This document shows positions 8,453-18,047 of a stretch of DNA of 34,468 nt, piece after piece (positions within the stretch are counted from its first letter, which is position 1; each line of letters opens with the position of its first letter). The stretch covers positions 1 to 34,468 of the forward strand of contig JAIEBK010000073.1 of the NCBI GenBank assembly GCA_029070945.1, read 5' to 3'. The translations under genes were made by a program, and so were the position numbers. The notes below the pieces were generated by a model that worked only from the letters and a program-made list of their open reading frames with translations, was not told the DNA's origin and searched no databases. This DNA comes from Muribaculaceae bacterium (GTDB taxonomy: Bacteria > Bacteroidota > Bacteroidia > Bacteroidales > Muribaculaceae).

Positions 8453-10015
8453 ATGACTACAGCAATTTGGATCATCATAGCCGTGGCGGCTGCGGCGGCA
8501 GGATATGCAGTGGCATCCGCGATGAGCAGGAAGAACGCTTCCAGCAGAGCACATTTGATTCTGGAGGAGGCCCGTAAGGACGCCGAAGTTATCAAGGATA
8601 AGAAAATCATCGAGGCAAAGGAGCAGGAAGTCAAAATTCTGGCTGAGGCGGAGCGCAACGCCAATTCGAAGATGCAGAAGGCTCAGGCTTCCGAGGCCAG
8701 AGCAAAGCAGCGTGAGATGCAGCTAAACCAGCAGCAGAACGAGCTTAATCGCCGCAAAAAGGAACTTGACTCGCAGAAGCAGAGTCTGGACACAAGGATG
8801 AATAACGCTGAAAATCTGGAGCGTACGCTCGAGGCGAGAAAGGGAGAGGTGGAGCATCTTCACCGGCAGGCACAGGAGCAGCTGGAGCATATTTCCGGTC
8901 TATCCGCCGACGAAGCCCGCGAACGTCTTATCGAGAGCCTTAAGGACGAGGCGCGCACAGCGGCTCAGGGTTATATCAACGACATTATGGACGAGGCTAA
9001 GATGACTGCCAATAAAGAGGCGAAAAAGATAGTGATCCAGTCGATCCAGCGTGTGGCTACCGAGGCGGCGATCGAGAATTCCGTGACTGTATTCCACATT
9101 GAGAACGACGAGATAAAGGGCCGTATCATCGGTAGAGAGGGCCGCAACATCCGTGCGCTTGAGGCTGCTACCGGCATCGAGATCATCGTCGATGACACTC
9201 CGGAGGCCATAGTGCTTTCCGGCTTTGACCCTGTGCGCCGTGAGATAGCAAGACTTGCGCTTCACCAGCTCGTGCTTGACGGCCGTATCCATCCGGCACG
9301 CATCGAGGAGGTTGTGGCAAAGGTTAAGAAGCAGATAGAAGAGGAAATCAACGAGACCGGCAAACGTACCTGTATCGATCTCGGAATACACGGGCTTCAT
9401 CCAGAACTTATAAGAATGGTGGGCAAGATGAAGTATCGCTCATCCTACGGACAGAACCTTCTGCAGCATGCTCGAGAGACAGCGAACCTCTGCGCTATCA
9501 TGGCTGCGGAGCTGGGGCTTAATCCCAAAAAGGCTCGCCGCGCAGGTCTGCTTCACGATATAGGCAAGGTGCCTGATGACGATCCCGAGATCCCGCATGC
9601 TATCTTCGGTATGAAACTTGCGGAGAAATTCAAGGAAAAACCTGATATCTGCAATGCTATAGGCGCCCATCATGACGAGGTGGAGATGACATCGCTTCTG
9701 TCTCCGATCGTTCAGGTCTGCGACGCTATCTCCGGCGCACGTCCGGGTGCCCGCCGTGAGATAGTCGAGGCATACATCAAGCGACTGAACGACCTTGAAC
9801 AGCTTGCTCTTTCCTATCCGGGTGTAATCAAGACGTATGCAATCCAGGCCGGTCGCGAACTTCGTGTCATAGTGGGTGCTGACAAGATCTCGGATCAGGA
9901 GATCGACAGTTTGTCGGCAAATATCGCGAAGAAGATACAGGATGAACTGACATATCCGGGACAGGTGAAGATCACTGTCATTCGTGAGACCCGTGCTGTT
10001 GCGTACGCTAAATAA
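8453..10015 (+). CDS. rny: Ribonuclease Y (KH + HD domains)
   Basis: 520 aa; N-terminal TM segment, long coiled coil, KH motif ([47 protein letters not shown]), HD motif ([11 protein letters not shown]). Confidence 0.97.
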   Translation: MTTAIWIIIAVAAAAAGYAVASAMSRKNASSRAHLILEEARKDAEVIKDKKIIEAKEQEVKILAEAERNANSKMQKAQASEARAKQREMQLNQQQNELNRRKKELDSQKQSLDTRMNNAENLERTLEARKGEVEHLHRQAQEQLEHISGLSADEARERLIESLKDEARTAAQGYINDIMDEAKMTANKEAKKIVIQSIQRVATEAAIENSVTVFHIENDEIKGRIIGREGRNIRALEAATGIEIIVDDTPEAIVLSGFDPVRREIARLALHQLVLDGRIHPARIEEVVAKVKKQIEEEINETGKRTCIDLGIHGLHPELIRMVGKMKYRSSYGQNLLQHARETANLCAIMAAELGLNPKKARRAGLLHDIGKVPDDDPEIPHAIFGMKLAEKFKEKPDICNAIGAHHDEVEMTSLLSPIVQVCDAISGARPGARREIVEAYIKRLNDLEQLALSYPGVIKTYAIQAGRELRVIVGADKISDQEIDSLSANIAKKIQDELTYPGQVKITVIRETRAVAYAK

Positions 10016-10030
10016 CATGGAGCCGAGCCT

Positions 10031-11431
10031 ATGGATGAAAATGATAAAAAAACTATTCCGGACTGCACGGAATGTGCCGGCTGCGACAGTGGCTGCGGCA
10101 GCTGCGGCAAAGACGGTTGCGGAGCTGAAGGAGTAGAAGAGTGTGGAGGCTGCGCCACCCATAAGGTGATGGGCTGGCGGCGTGAGCCGCGTGGCAAGCT
10201 CTATGCTACCAACTGGCTTGGAGATATTTCGACGGCTGCTGACTTTCCGGCTGTCCAGGTGCAGTTCAAGAACACCAGAGCCGGTTTCTACCTGAATTCC
10301 TCCAAGCTTAACCTGCAGATCGGTGACACCGTAGCGGTCGAAGCCGCTAACGGCCATGATATAGGACAGGTGACGATGGTCGGACCTCTTGTAAGGATGC
10401 AGATGGCCAAGGCCAAGATGGATCCTGACAATCTGGAAGAACTTAAGAAAGTTTTCCGAAAGGCCCGTACTTCTGATCTGGAACGCTTCAATGAAGCACG
10501 AAGCAAAGAACACAGCACGATGATCCGTTCGAGGGCCATAGCCGAAGAACTTGGCCTCAATATGAAGATCGGTGATGTAGAATATCAGGGAGACGGCGGA
10601 AAGGCCATCTTCTATTATATAGCAGACGAGAGGGTGGATTTCAGAAAGCTTATCCGCATCCTTGCCGATGAATTCAAGGTGAGGATAGAGATGAAGCAGA
10701 TAGGAGCCCGGCAGGAGACGGGCCGTATAGGGGGAATCGGACCGTGTGGACGCCCGTTGTGCTGCTCAAGCTGGATGACGCATTTTGTGAGCGTAGGTAC
10801 AGGAGCGGCGAGGATGCAGGACCTCTCTATGAATCCGCAGAAACTTGCGGGCCAATGCGCTAAGCTGAAGTGCTGCCTCAATTTCGAAATAGACGCATAT
10901 GCTGAAGCTACAAAGCAGCTTCCACAGAAAGATGCGGTGCTTCAGACCAAGGATGCAGACTATTTTCTCTTCAAGACCGATATCCTGACAAGAACTCTGA
11001 CTTACAGCACAGACAAGCGAATGGGTGCCAACCTGACCGTCATTCCCGCATCAAGAGCATTCGAGATCATCGCTCTAAACAAGCAGGGTATTAAACCGGA
11101 CAGGCTGTCTGAGGAATCAGGAGAGTCGGAAGAAAAAAGGGAATATATCGATCTTACTGATCAGGATGCCCTTACACGTTTTGATAAAGCCAAGAAAAAG
11201 AAATCCAGGCATAAGGGGGGGCAGGGAGCTTCTTCGCAGAAGGCTCAGGTGAAGAATGATCCTCAGCCGGATCAGAACAAGGCAATCCAAGATCCGGACA
11301 ACGGCAACCGACCGCATGACGGTGAGTCCAGAAAGAGTGGCGGCCAAAGAAGACAGAAGCGCCAGCAGCGCAATAAAGACCAGAAGACAAGCAATTCGAA
11401 CGCAGAGACAAATGACTCTAAGAAATCTTAA
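10031..11431 (+). CDS. ricT: PSP1-domain protein, RicT/YaaT-like, with Cys-rich N-terminal extension
   Basis: 466 aa; PSP1 core with RIGGIGPCGRPLCCSSW and GQCAKLKCCLNFE Cys motifs; N-terminus with 8 Cys in about 30 aa; basic, disordered C-terminal tail. Confidence 0.85.
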   Translation: MDENDKKTIPDCTECAGCDSGCGSCGKDGCGAEGVEECGGCATHKVMGWRREPRGKLYATNWLGDISTAADFPAVQVQFKNTRAGFYLNSSKLNLQIGDTVAVEAANGHDIGQVTMVGPLVRMQMAKAKMDPDNLEELKKVFRKARTSDLERFNEARSKEHSTMIRSRAIAEELGLNMKIGDVEYQGDGGKAIFYYIADERVDFRKLIRILADEFKVRIEMKQIGARQETGRIGGIGPCGRPLCCSSWMTHFVSVGTGAARMQDLSMNPQKLAGQCAKLKCCLNFEIDAYAEATKQLPQKDAVLQTKDADYFLFKTDILTRTLTYSTDKRMGANLTVIPASRAFEIIALNKQGIKPDRLSEESGESEEKREYIDLTDQDALTRFDKAKKKKSRHKGGQGASSQKAQVKNDPQPDQNKAIQDPDNGNRPHDGESRKSGGQRRQKRQQRNKDQKTSNSNAETNDSKKS

Positions 11432-12839
11432 GGATAAACTGACGAATCCTATTTTCCGTACCGTTGGCGAGACAGCCGACAGGCTTGGACTTGAGGTGTA
11501 TGTGGTAGGTGGATTCGTAAGGGACATCTTTCTCGGACGACATTCCGCCGACCTTGACTTCGTGACCGTAGGCAGTGGTATCTCTCTTGCCCGGGCGGTG
11601 GCGGACAGACTTGGAAAGAAAGGACGTCTTACTGTCTACTCCACTTACGGGACAGCCCAGATACGACATAGGGATATGGAGCTTGAGTTCGTCGGCGCCA
11701 GGAAGGAAAGCTATACCCGCGACTCGCGTAATCCGATTGTGGAGGACGGCACTCTTGACGATGACCAGAAACGGCGCGATTTCACCATCAACGCCATGGC
11801 GATATGCCTGAACGAAAAGCGTTTCGGCGATCTTGTGGATCCATTCGACGGGCTTGCTGATCTTGAAAGAAGGATAATACGAACGCCGCTTGATCCTGAT
11901 GTCACTTTCAGCGATGACCCGTTGAGAATGATGCGTGCGATACGCTTCGCCACTCAGCTTGAGTTCGAGATTCTTCCGGCTACATTTGAAGGTATACGTC
12001 GCAATGCAGGCAGGATAGATATAATCACTAAGGAGAGGATCAATGATGAACTCGGTAAAATAATGCGCTCCCGCCGGCCGTCGATAGGGTTTAGACTTCT
12101 TGATGAAAGTGGTCTTCTTGAGAGAATCATGCCGGAAGTGTATGCGCTGAAAGGTGTGGACACCGTAGGAGGACGGGCTCATAAGGATAACTTCCTGCAT
12201 ACTCTCAAGGTGGTAGACAACGTGGCCGAAAGATCTGACAATGAATGGCTGCGGTGGGCGGCTCTGCTTCATGACATAGCGAAGCCGGTCACAAAGAAGT
12301 GGGACAATACCCTCGGCTGGACTTTCCATAACCATAATTTCATCGGCGAAAGGATGGTGCCTCGTATTTTCCAGTCTATGAAGATGCCTATGAACGAGAA
12401 AATGAAATATGTTCAGAAGCTCGTCGGCCTTCATATGCGTCCACAGCAGGTAGGAGAGGAGGGTGTCAGTGACTCCGGAGTCAGACGTCTGCTGACGGAT
12501 GCGGGAGAAGATGTGGAAGACCTTATGATTCTGGCGGAGTCAGATCTTACATCGCGTAATCCCGTTAAGGTGAAGAGCGCTCTTGACGGATTCATGGCCC
12601 TGAGGGAACGTATGAAGGAGATAATTGCCGCCGACGACTACCGCAAATGGAAGAATCCCATTAACGGACACGAGATAATGGAGCGACTCGGTATTCCTCC
12701 GTCTCAGGAGATATCGAGGCTCAAGCAAATGGTAAAGGATGCTATTCTTGATGGAGAAATACCTAACGACCATGATGCGGCGTGGAATTATCTTGTGGAG
12801 CATATGGGCAATCTGACAGTAGGCTGTGACAATGGATAA
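11412..12839 (+). CDS. CCA-adding-type tRNA nucleotidyltransferase (PolA-like nucleotidyltransferase + HD domain)
   Basis: The ORF track starts at 11256, but the domain begins at ATG 11412 (MTLRNLKDKLTNPIFRTVGETADRLGLEVYVVGGFVRDIFLGRHSADLDFV), overlapping the ricT 3' end by 20 nt. RRDFTINAMA and HD motif LLHDIAKP present. Confidence 0.9.
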   Translation: MTLRNLKDKLTNPIFRTVGETADRLGLEVYVVGGFVRDIFLGRHSADLDFVTVGSGISLARAVADRLGKKGRLTVYSTYGTAQIRHRDMELEFVGARKESYTRDSRNPIVEDGTLDDDQKRRDFTINAMAICLNEKRFGDLVDPFDGLADLERRIIRTPLDPDVTFSDDPLRMMRAIRFATQLEFEILPATFEGIRRNAGRIDIITKERINDELGKIMRSRRPSIGFRLLDESGLLERIMPEVYALKGVDTVGGRAHKDNFLHTLKVVDNVAERSDNEWLRWAALLHDIAKPVTKKWDNTLGWTFHNHNFIGERMVPRIFQSMKMPMNEKMKYVQKLVGLHMRPQQVGEEGVSDSGVRRLLTDAGEDVEDLMILAESDLTSRNPVKVKSALDGFMALRERMKEIIAADDYRKWKNPINGHEIMERLGIPPSQEISRLKQMVKDAILDGEIPNDHDAAWNYLVEHMGNLTVGCDNG

Positions 12840-12961
12840 ATATTAATGAGATGGAAATACTAAAAGACCGTTTTTAATCGTTATGAGTCAAGAGATATTC
12901 CATCATGATAAATAATGAATGAGATTCAAAACAACAAAAGATATTTAACAAACTTGCGAAT

Positions 12962-14806
12962 ATGTGTGGAATAGTTGGATATGTAGGTGACCGGAACGCT
13001 TACGAAATACTTATAAAAGGGCTTCATAGACTGGAATATAGAGGATATGACAGCGCGGGAGTGGCCATTGTCAGCCCTTCCGGACGCATCAACGTGTATA
13101 AGTCACGTGGAAAGGTTTCTAACCTCGAGCACTATTGCAAAGACAAGGATACGGCCGGAAGCACGGGAATAGCGCATACGAGATGGGCGACCCACGGCGA
13201 GCCTTCTGACCGCAACGCACATCCCCATTATAGCGAGGATGAGGAAATAGCCCTCGTGCATAACGGAACGATTGAAAACTACAAGGTGCTTAAGGACGCG
13301 TTGATTCAGAACGGATGCAAGTTCCAGTCAGAGACTGACACGGAGGTGCTTGTGCAGCTTATTGAATATATAAGGACCAATAACGACTGTTCTCTTGTGG
13401 AAGCGGTAAAGGAAGCTCTCCGTCAGGTGGTAGGGGCATATGCGATAGCTGTGATCGAGAAAGGTCATCCTGACACAATCATAGCGGCGCGCAAGAGCAG
13501 TCCGCTCGTGATTGGTATAGGAGAGGGCGAGATGTTCCTTGCCTCCGATGCCACACCGATCGTTGAATATACAAAAGACGTGGTCTATGTCAAGGACAAT
13601 GAGATCGCCATAGTGTCGAAAAACGAGCCCTTGAAGCTTGTCAACCTCAATAACGAGGAGACAAGTATCGATGTAAAGACTCTGGAATTCTCCATTTCCC
13701 AGCTTGAGAAGGGTGGATATCCTCATTTCATGCTTAAGGAGATATTCGAGCAGCCCACCACGCTGCGCGACTGTATCCGCGGCAGAGTTGTGGAAGGGGG
13801 AAAGAATATCATCGTAAGCGGTGTGCTTGACAGCAAAGATAAATTCCTGAACGCGAAACGCATCATCATAGTGGCGTGCGGCACGTCATGGCATGCTTCG
13901 CTTATAGGAAAATACCTTATTCAGGATATGTGCCGCATCCCTGTGGAAGTGGAATATGCAAGTGAGTTCCGCTATAGTAATCCGGTGCTTGACGAGCGTG
14001 ATGTCGTGATCGCTGTTTCCCAGAGTGGAGAGACGGCTGACACGCTTGCAGCGATCCAGATGGCCCGTGAGGCAGGTGCTTATGTCTATGGCATCAGCAA
14101 CGTAGTAGGAAGCTCGATTCCGAGAAATACTGATTCGGGTACATATATTCATGTGGGCCCTGAGATAGGCGTGGCTTCTACCAAGGCTTTTACGGGACAG
14201 GTAATGGTGCTCACACTACTTGCCATGGCAATCGCTGATTTGAGAGGAACAATGTCCAAGGAAGAACTGGACAAGATAGGCGCGGAAATAATTCGGATTC
14301 CGGACTATGTCAAGCAGACTTTAGAGCTTAACGAACAGATAGAGCGTCTGTCGCTTATTTTCACGTATGCGCATAATTTCCTTTATCTGGGACGCGGCTA
14401 CAGTTATCCTGTTGCGCTCGAAGGAGCATTGAAACTAAAGGAAATCTCCTATATACATGCCGAAGGATATCCTGCAGCTGAGATGAAGCATGGGCCGATC
14501 GCGTTGATCGATGCTGAGATGCCGACCGTCATCATTGCTCCCAATGATCATCTGTATGAAAAAATCGTCAACAACGTGCAGCAGGTTAAGGCCCGTCATG
14601 GAAGTGTTATCGCTATTGTGACGGAAGGCGACAAGGAGATTAAGAATATTGCCGACTACGTCATAGAAGTACCGGATGTTCCGGAGTGTCTGACTCCGAT
14701 CATCACAAGCGTGCCTCTTCAGCTTCTTTCCTACTATATTGCCATCAATAAGGGAAAGAACGTCGACATGCCAAGAAATCTTGCAAAATCTGTGACAGTG
14801 GAGTGA
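12962..14806 (+). CDS. glmS: Glutamine--fructose-6-phosphate aminotransferase (isomerizing)
   Basis: 614 aa; MCGIVGYVGDRNAYEILIKGLHRLEYRGYDSAG (GATase class II) and SIS domains (CGTSWHASLIGKYLIQ; SQSGETADTLAA); C-terminus LAKSVTVE. Confidence 0.98.
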   Translation: MCGIVGYVGDRNAYEILIKGLHRLEYRGYDSAGVAIVSPSGRINVYKSRGKVSNLEHYCKDKDTAGSTGIAHTRWATHGEPSDRNAHPHYSEDEEIALVHNGTIENYKVLKDALIQNGCKFQSETDTEVLVQLIEYIRTNNDCSLVEAVKEALRQVVGAYAIAVIEKGHPDTIIAARKSSPLVIGIGEGEMFLASDATPIVEYTKDVVYVKDNEIAIVSKNEPLKLVNLNNEETSIDVKTLEFSISQLEKGGYPHFMLKEIFEQPTTLRDCIRGRVVEGGKNIIVSGVLDSKDKFLNAKRIIIVACGTSWHASLIGKYLIQDMCRIPVEVEYASEFRYSNPVLDERDVVIAVSQSGETADTLAAIQMAREAGAYVYGISNVVGSSIPRNTDSGTYIHVGPEIGVASTKAFTGQVMVLTLLAMAIADLRGTMSKEELDKIGAEIIRIPDYVKQTLELNEQIERLSLIFTYAHNFLYLGRGYSYPVALEGALKLKEISYIHAEGYPAAEMKHGPIALIDAEMPTVIIAPNDHLYEKIVNNVQQVKARHGSVIAIVTEGDKEIKNIADYVIEVPDVPECLTPIITSVPLQLLSYYIAINKGKNVDMPRNLAKSVTVE

Positions 14807-14858
14807 TATGGTTATTTTATTGGTGTTCAATAAAATGATAAGAAATAAAGGGTAAATT

Positions 14859-14903
14859 AAAGTGTGCGGATGAAAAAAAAACAGTAGTCTGCACACTTTT
14901 TTT
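14859..14903 (+). terminator. Rho-independent terminator downstream of glmS
   Basis: AAAGTGTGCGGA (14859-14870) / TCTGCACACTTT (14888-14899), followed by TTTT. Confidence 0.8.
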
Positions 14904-14912
14904 GCTGAAAAA

Positions 14913-14944
14913 TTTGGTTGGTAAGAAAAAAAGTCGTAACTTTG
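14913..14944 (+). promoter_or_regulatory. Bacteroidetes-type promoter for the tRNA-tuf operon
   Basis: TTTG 14913-14916, 20-bp spacer, TAACTTTG 14937-14944, about 60 nt upstream of the first tRNA. Confidence 0.85.
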
Positions 14945-15007
14945 CACTCGGTTTCGGGAATGAAGGTCGAAAGACAGTTTCTGAAGCCCGGAAAAAGTGA
15001 GTGAAAC

Positions 15008-15081
15008 GCCTCTTTAGCTCAGTTGGCCAGAGCACGTGATTTGTAATCTCGGGGTCGTTGGTTCGAATCCGACAAGAGGCT
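15008..15081 (+). tRNA. tRNA-Thr (TGT)
   Basis: Acceptor GCCTCTT/AAGAGGC, anticodon loop TTTGTAA, T-arm GGTTCGAATCC. Confidence 0.95.
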
Positions 15082-15099
15082 CAAGAACAATGAAATTCA

Positions 15100-15182
15100 G
15101 GGCGAATACCAGAGTGGCCAAATGGGGCAGACTGTAAATCTGCTGGTTTATACCTTCGGTGGTTCGAATCCATCTTCGCCCA
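15100..15182 (+). tRNA. tRNA-Tyr (GTA)
   Basis: Acceptor GGGCGAA/TTCGCCC, anticodon arm CAGA-CTGTAAA-TCTG, long variable arm (class II). Confidence 0.95.
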
Positions 15183-15196
15183 CAACAACACATAAT

Positions 15197-15269
15197 GCGG
15201 AAGTAGCTCAGTTGGTAGAGCATTAGCCTTCCAAGCTAAGGGTCGCGAGTTCGAACCTCGTCTTCCGCT
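15197..15269 (+). tRNA. tRNA-Gly (TCC)
   Basis: Acceptor GCGGAAG/CTTCCGC, anticodon arm TTAGC-CTTCCAA-GCTAA. Confidence 0.95.
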
Positions 15270-15283
15270 CCCAAATAACAATC

Positions 15284-15355
<72 letters not shown>

Positions 15356-15425
15356 CAAAGGGGACTCGAGTAGTCCCCCTAAACGTAAAGAGAAATTTCA
15401 AACAAACAAAATATAGCAAACTACT

Positions 15426-16613
15426 ATGGCTAAAGAAAAATTTGAAAGAACGAAACCGCATGTAAATATCGGTACTATCGGTCACGTTGACCACGGTAAG
15501 ACTACTCTTACCGCTGCCATCACCAAGGTTCTCGCAGAAAAGGGCCTTTCCGAGGTTCGTTCATTCGACTCAATCGACAATGCTCCTGAGGAGAAAGAGC
15601 GTGGTATCACAATCAATACCGCTCACGTAGAATACCAGACTGCTAACCGTCACTACGCACACGTAGACTGCCCGGGACACGCTGACTATGTAAAGAACAT
15701 GGTAACAGGTGCGGCTCAGATGGACGGTGCTATCATCGTGGTAGCTGCAACCGACGGTCCGATGCCCCAGACCCGTGAGCACATCCTTCTTGCCCGTCAG
15801 GTGAACGTGCCTGCACTCGTTGTTTTCATGAACAAGTGCGACATGGTTGACGACCCCGAGATGCTCGAGCTCGTTGAGATGGATATGCGCGATCTTCTCG
15901 CTCAGTACGAATATGACGGCGATAATACTCCTATCATTCAGGGTTCTGCCCTCGGCGCACTCAACGGTGAGCCCCAGTGGGTTGACAAAGTGATGGAGCT
16001 TATGGATGCTGTTGATACTTGGATTCCGCTTCCTCCGCGTGATATCGATAAGCCCTTCCTTATGCCTGTTGAGGACGTGTTCTCAATCACAGGTCGTGGT
16101 ACAGTGGCAACCGGCCGTATCGAGGCTGGTATCGTAAAGGTAGGTGACGAAGTTCAGATCCTTGGCCTTGGTCAGGACCGCAAGTCAACTGTTACCGGTG
16201 TCGAGATGTTCCGCAAGCTTCTTGATCAGGGTGAGGCTGGTGATAACGTAGGTCTTCTCCTCCGTGGTGTTGACAAGAACGAAATCAAGCGTGGTATGGT
16301 AATCTGCCACCCGGGACAGGTTAAGCCTCACGATCACTTCAAGGCTCAGGTTTATATCCTGAAGAAAGAAGAAGGTGGCCGTCACACTCCGTTCCACAAC
16401 AAATATCGTCCTCAGTTCTACATCCGTACACTTGACGTGACAGGTGAGATCACACTCCCTGAAGGAACAGAAATGGTAATGCCTGGCGATAATGTTGAGA
16501 TCGACGTTAAGCTCATCACTCCGGTAGCTTGCGATCAGGGTCTTCGTTTCGCAATCCGTGAAGGTGGCCGCACCGTTGGTTCTGGCCAGATCACATCAAT
16601 CGTTGAAGACTAA
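15426..16613 (+). CDS. tuf: Elongation factor Tu
   Basis: 395 aa; [49 protein letters not shown]. Confidence 0.99.
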   Translation: MAKEKFERTKPHVNIGTIGHVDHGKTTLTAAITKVLAEKGLSEVRSFDSIDNAPEEKERGITINTAHVEYQTANRHYAHVDCPGHADYVKNMVTGAAQMDGAIIVVAATDGPMPQTREHILLARQVNVPALVVFMNKCDMVDDPEMLELVEMDMRDLLAQYEYDGDNTPIIQGSALGALNGEPQWVDKVMELMDAVDTWIPLPPRDIDKPFLMPVEDVFSITGRGTVATGRIEAGIVKVGDEVQILGLGQDRKSTVTGVEMFRKLLDQGEAGDNVGLLLRGVDKNEIKRGMVICHPGQVKPHDHFKAQVYILKKEEGGRHTPFHNKYRPQFYIRTLDVTGEITLPEGTEMVMPGDNVEIDVKLITPVACDQGLRFAIREGGRTVGSGQITSIVED

Positions 16614-16657
16614 TCAATGATTATATAAAGGGGTCTTGAGACATAGACCCCTTACCT

Positions 16658-16730
16658 ACGGGAATAGCTCAGTCGGTAGAGCACTGGTCTCCAAAACCAG
16701 GTGTCGGGAGTTCGAGCCTCTCTTCCCGTG
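16658..16730 (+). tRNA. tRNA-Trp (CCA)
   Basis: Acceptor ACGGGAA/TTCCCGT, anticodon arm CTGGT-CTCCAAA-ACCAG, discriminator G. Confidence 0.95.
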
Positions 16731-16746
16731 CTAAAAAAGAAAGAAA

Positions 16747-16938
16747 ATGAATTTAGTTAAAGATATCAAGGAGTCTTATGACGAACTCGTTCATAAGGTA
16801 TCCTGGCCAACTCGAAAGAATCTGGTCAACAGTGCGGTGCTTGTGCTGATAGCTTCCATCATCATGGCCGTGTTTATCGCAGCTGTCGACTATATCTTCG
16901 ATCACTTAATGCAGTTAATCTATAGCATTAGTTTCTAA
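16747..16938 (+). CDS. secE: Preprotein translocase subunit SecE
   Basis: 63 aa; ESYDELVHKVSWPTRKNLVNSAVLVLIASIIMAVFI; located between tRNA-Trp and nusG. Confidence 0.93.
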   Translation: MNLVKDIKESYDELVHKVSWPTRKNLVNSAVLVLIASIIMAVFIAAVDYIFDHLMQLIYSISF

Positions 16939-16955
16939 ATCAAACGTAGACACCA

Positions 16956-17507
16956 ATGGCAGAAAAAAAACATGAATGGTACGTATTGCGTGCCATTTCC
17001 GGTAAAGAAGCTAAGGTAAAGGAAGTTCTTGATGCAGCAATCAGGAACACCGATCTTGGCAAATATGTATCGGAAGTTTTGATTCCTACCGAGAAGGTCT
17101 ACGTAACTCGTTCTGGCAAGAAGGTAGTCAAGGACCGTACGCTCTTCAGCGGCTATGTGTTTGTAAAATGCATATTGACCGGTGAGGTTCAGTATGAACT
17201 TAGGAATACGAGCAACGTCATAGATTTCCTTCGCGGGCGTGCGAAGAATTCGGCACCGGAGTCTTTGCGTGAGAGCGAAGTGATGAATATGCTCGGGGCT
17301 GCCGATGCGCTTAATGATTCTCAGGAGACCTCGGAAGATGTCTACTGTGAGGGCGAGGCTGTCAAGGTTACTGTCGGACCATTCTCTGGATTCTCGGGAG
17401 TGATTAAGGAAGTGAACGGCGACAGACAGAAACTTAAGGTAGAGGTCAAGATTTTTGGCCGTCCTACTGATCTTGAGTTGGAGACTTCCCAAGTGGAAAG
17501 AGAATAA
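16956..17507 (+). CDS. nusG: Transcription termination/antitermination factor NusG
   Basis: 183 aa; KHEWYVLRAISGKEAKVKE..., VGPFSGFSGVIKEVNGDRQKLKVEVKIFGRPTDLEL (KOW). Confidence 0.96.
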   Translation: MAEKKHEWYVLRAISGKEAKVKEVLDAAIRNTDLGKYVSEVLIPTEKVYVTRSGKKVVKDRTLFSGYVFVKCILTGEVQYELRNTSNVIDFLRGRAKNSAPESLRESEVMNMLGAADALNDSQETSEDVYCEGEAVKVTVGPFSGFSGVIKEVNGDRQKLKVEVKIFGRPTDLELETSQVERE

Positions 17508-17589
17508 TTCTAAAAGTCGTCTGATGTTACGCAGTCGGCTTTTATAATGATGTCTCAAGAGAAAATCAATTTTTAAAGTAATTAACACA

Positions 17590-18033
17590 ATGGCTAAAGA
17601 AATTGCTGGACAGATCAAATTGCAGATCAAAGGCGGTGCGGCAAACCCGTCGCCTCCGGTAGGACCGGCTCTCGGTTCGAAGGGTATCAACATCATGGAA
17701 TTCTGCAAGCAGTTCAATGCCCGTACCCAAGATAAGGCCGGTAAGGTTCTTCCTGTGGTAATCACCTACTTTACGGACAAGAGCTTTGAATTCGTTGTCA
17801 AGACTCCTCCCGTTGCGGTGCAGCTTAAGGAAGTTGCCAAGCTTAAGAGCGGTTCCGCTCAACCTAACCGTAAGAAGGTGGCTGAGATCACATGGGATCA
17901 GGTAAAGACTATTGCTGAAGACAAGATGCCGGATTTGAACTGTTTTACTTTAGACTCGGCGATGCGTATGGTTGCCGGAACAGCTAGAAGCATGGGTATC
18001 ACCGTCAAAGGAGCATTCCCTGAACTTAACTAA
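17590..18033 (+). CDS. rplK: 50S ribosomal protein L11
   Basis: 147 aa; [36 protein letters not shown]. Confidence 0.99.
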   Translation: MAKEIAGQIKLQIKGGAANPSPPVGPALGSKGINIMEFCKQFNARTQDKAGKVLPVVITYFTDKSFEFVVKTPPVAVQLKEVAKLKSGSAQPNRKKVAEITWDQVKTIAEDKMPDLNCFTLDSAMRMVAGTARSMGITVKGAFPELN

Positions 18034-18047
18034 AACTTCAATACGAA

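Noticed and set aside
9440-10513. 357-aa minus-strand ORF opposite rny/ricT
   Set aside because: Shadow ORF created by codon usage of the plus-strand genes; no recognisable protein features, and it spans two unrelated sense genes.
11256-11411. N-terminal 52-aa extension of the nucleotidyltransferase ORF
   Set aside because: Lies within the ricT coding sequence and lacks homologous character; domain starts at ATG 11412.
11418-12434. 338-aa minus-strand ORF opposite the tRNA nucleotidyltransferase
   Set aside because: Antisense to a well-supported CDS; composition not protein-like; no promoter seen.
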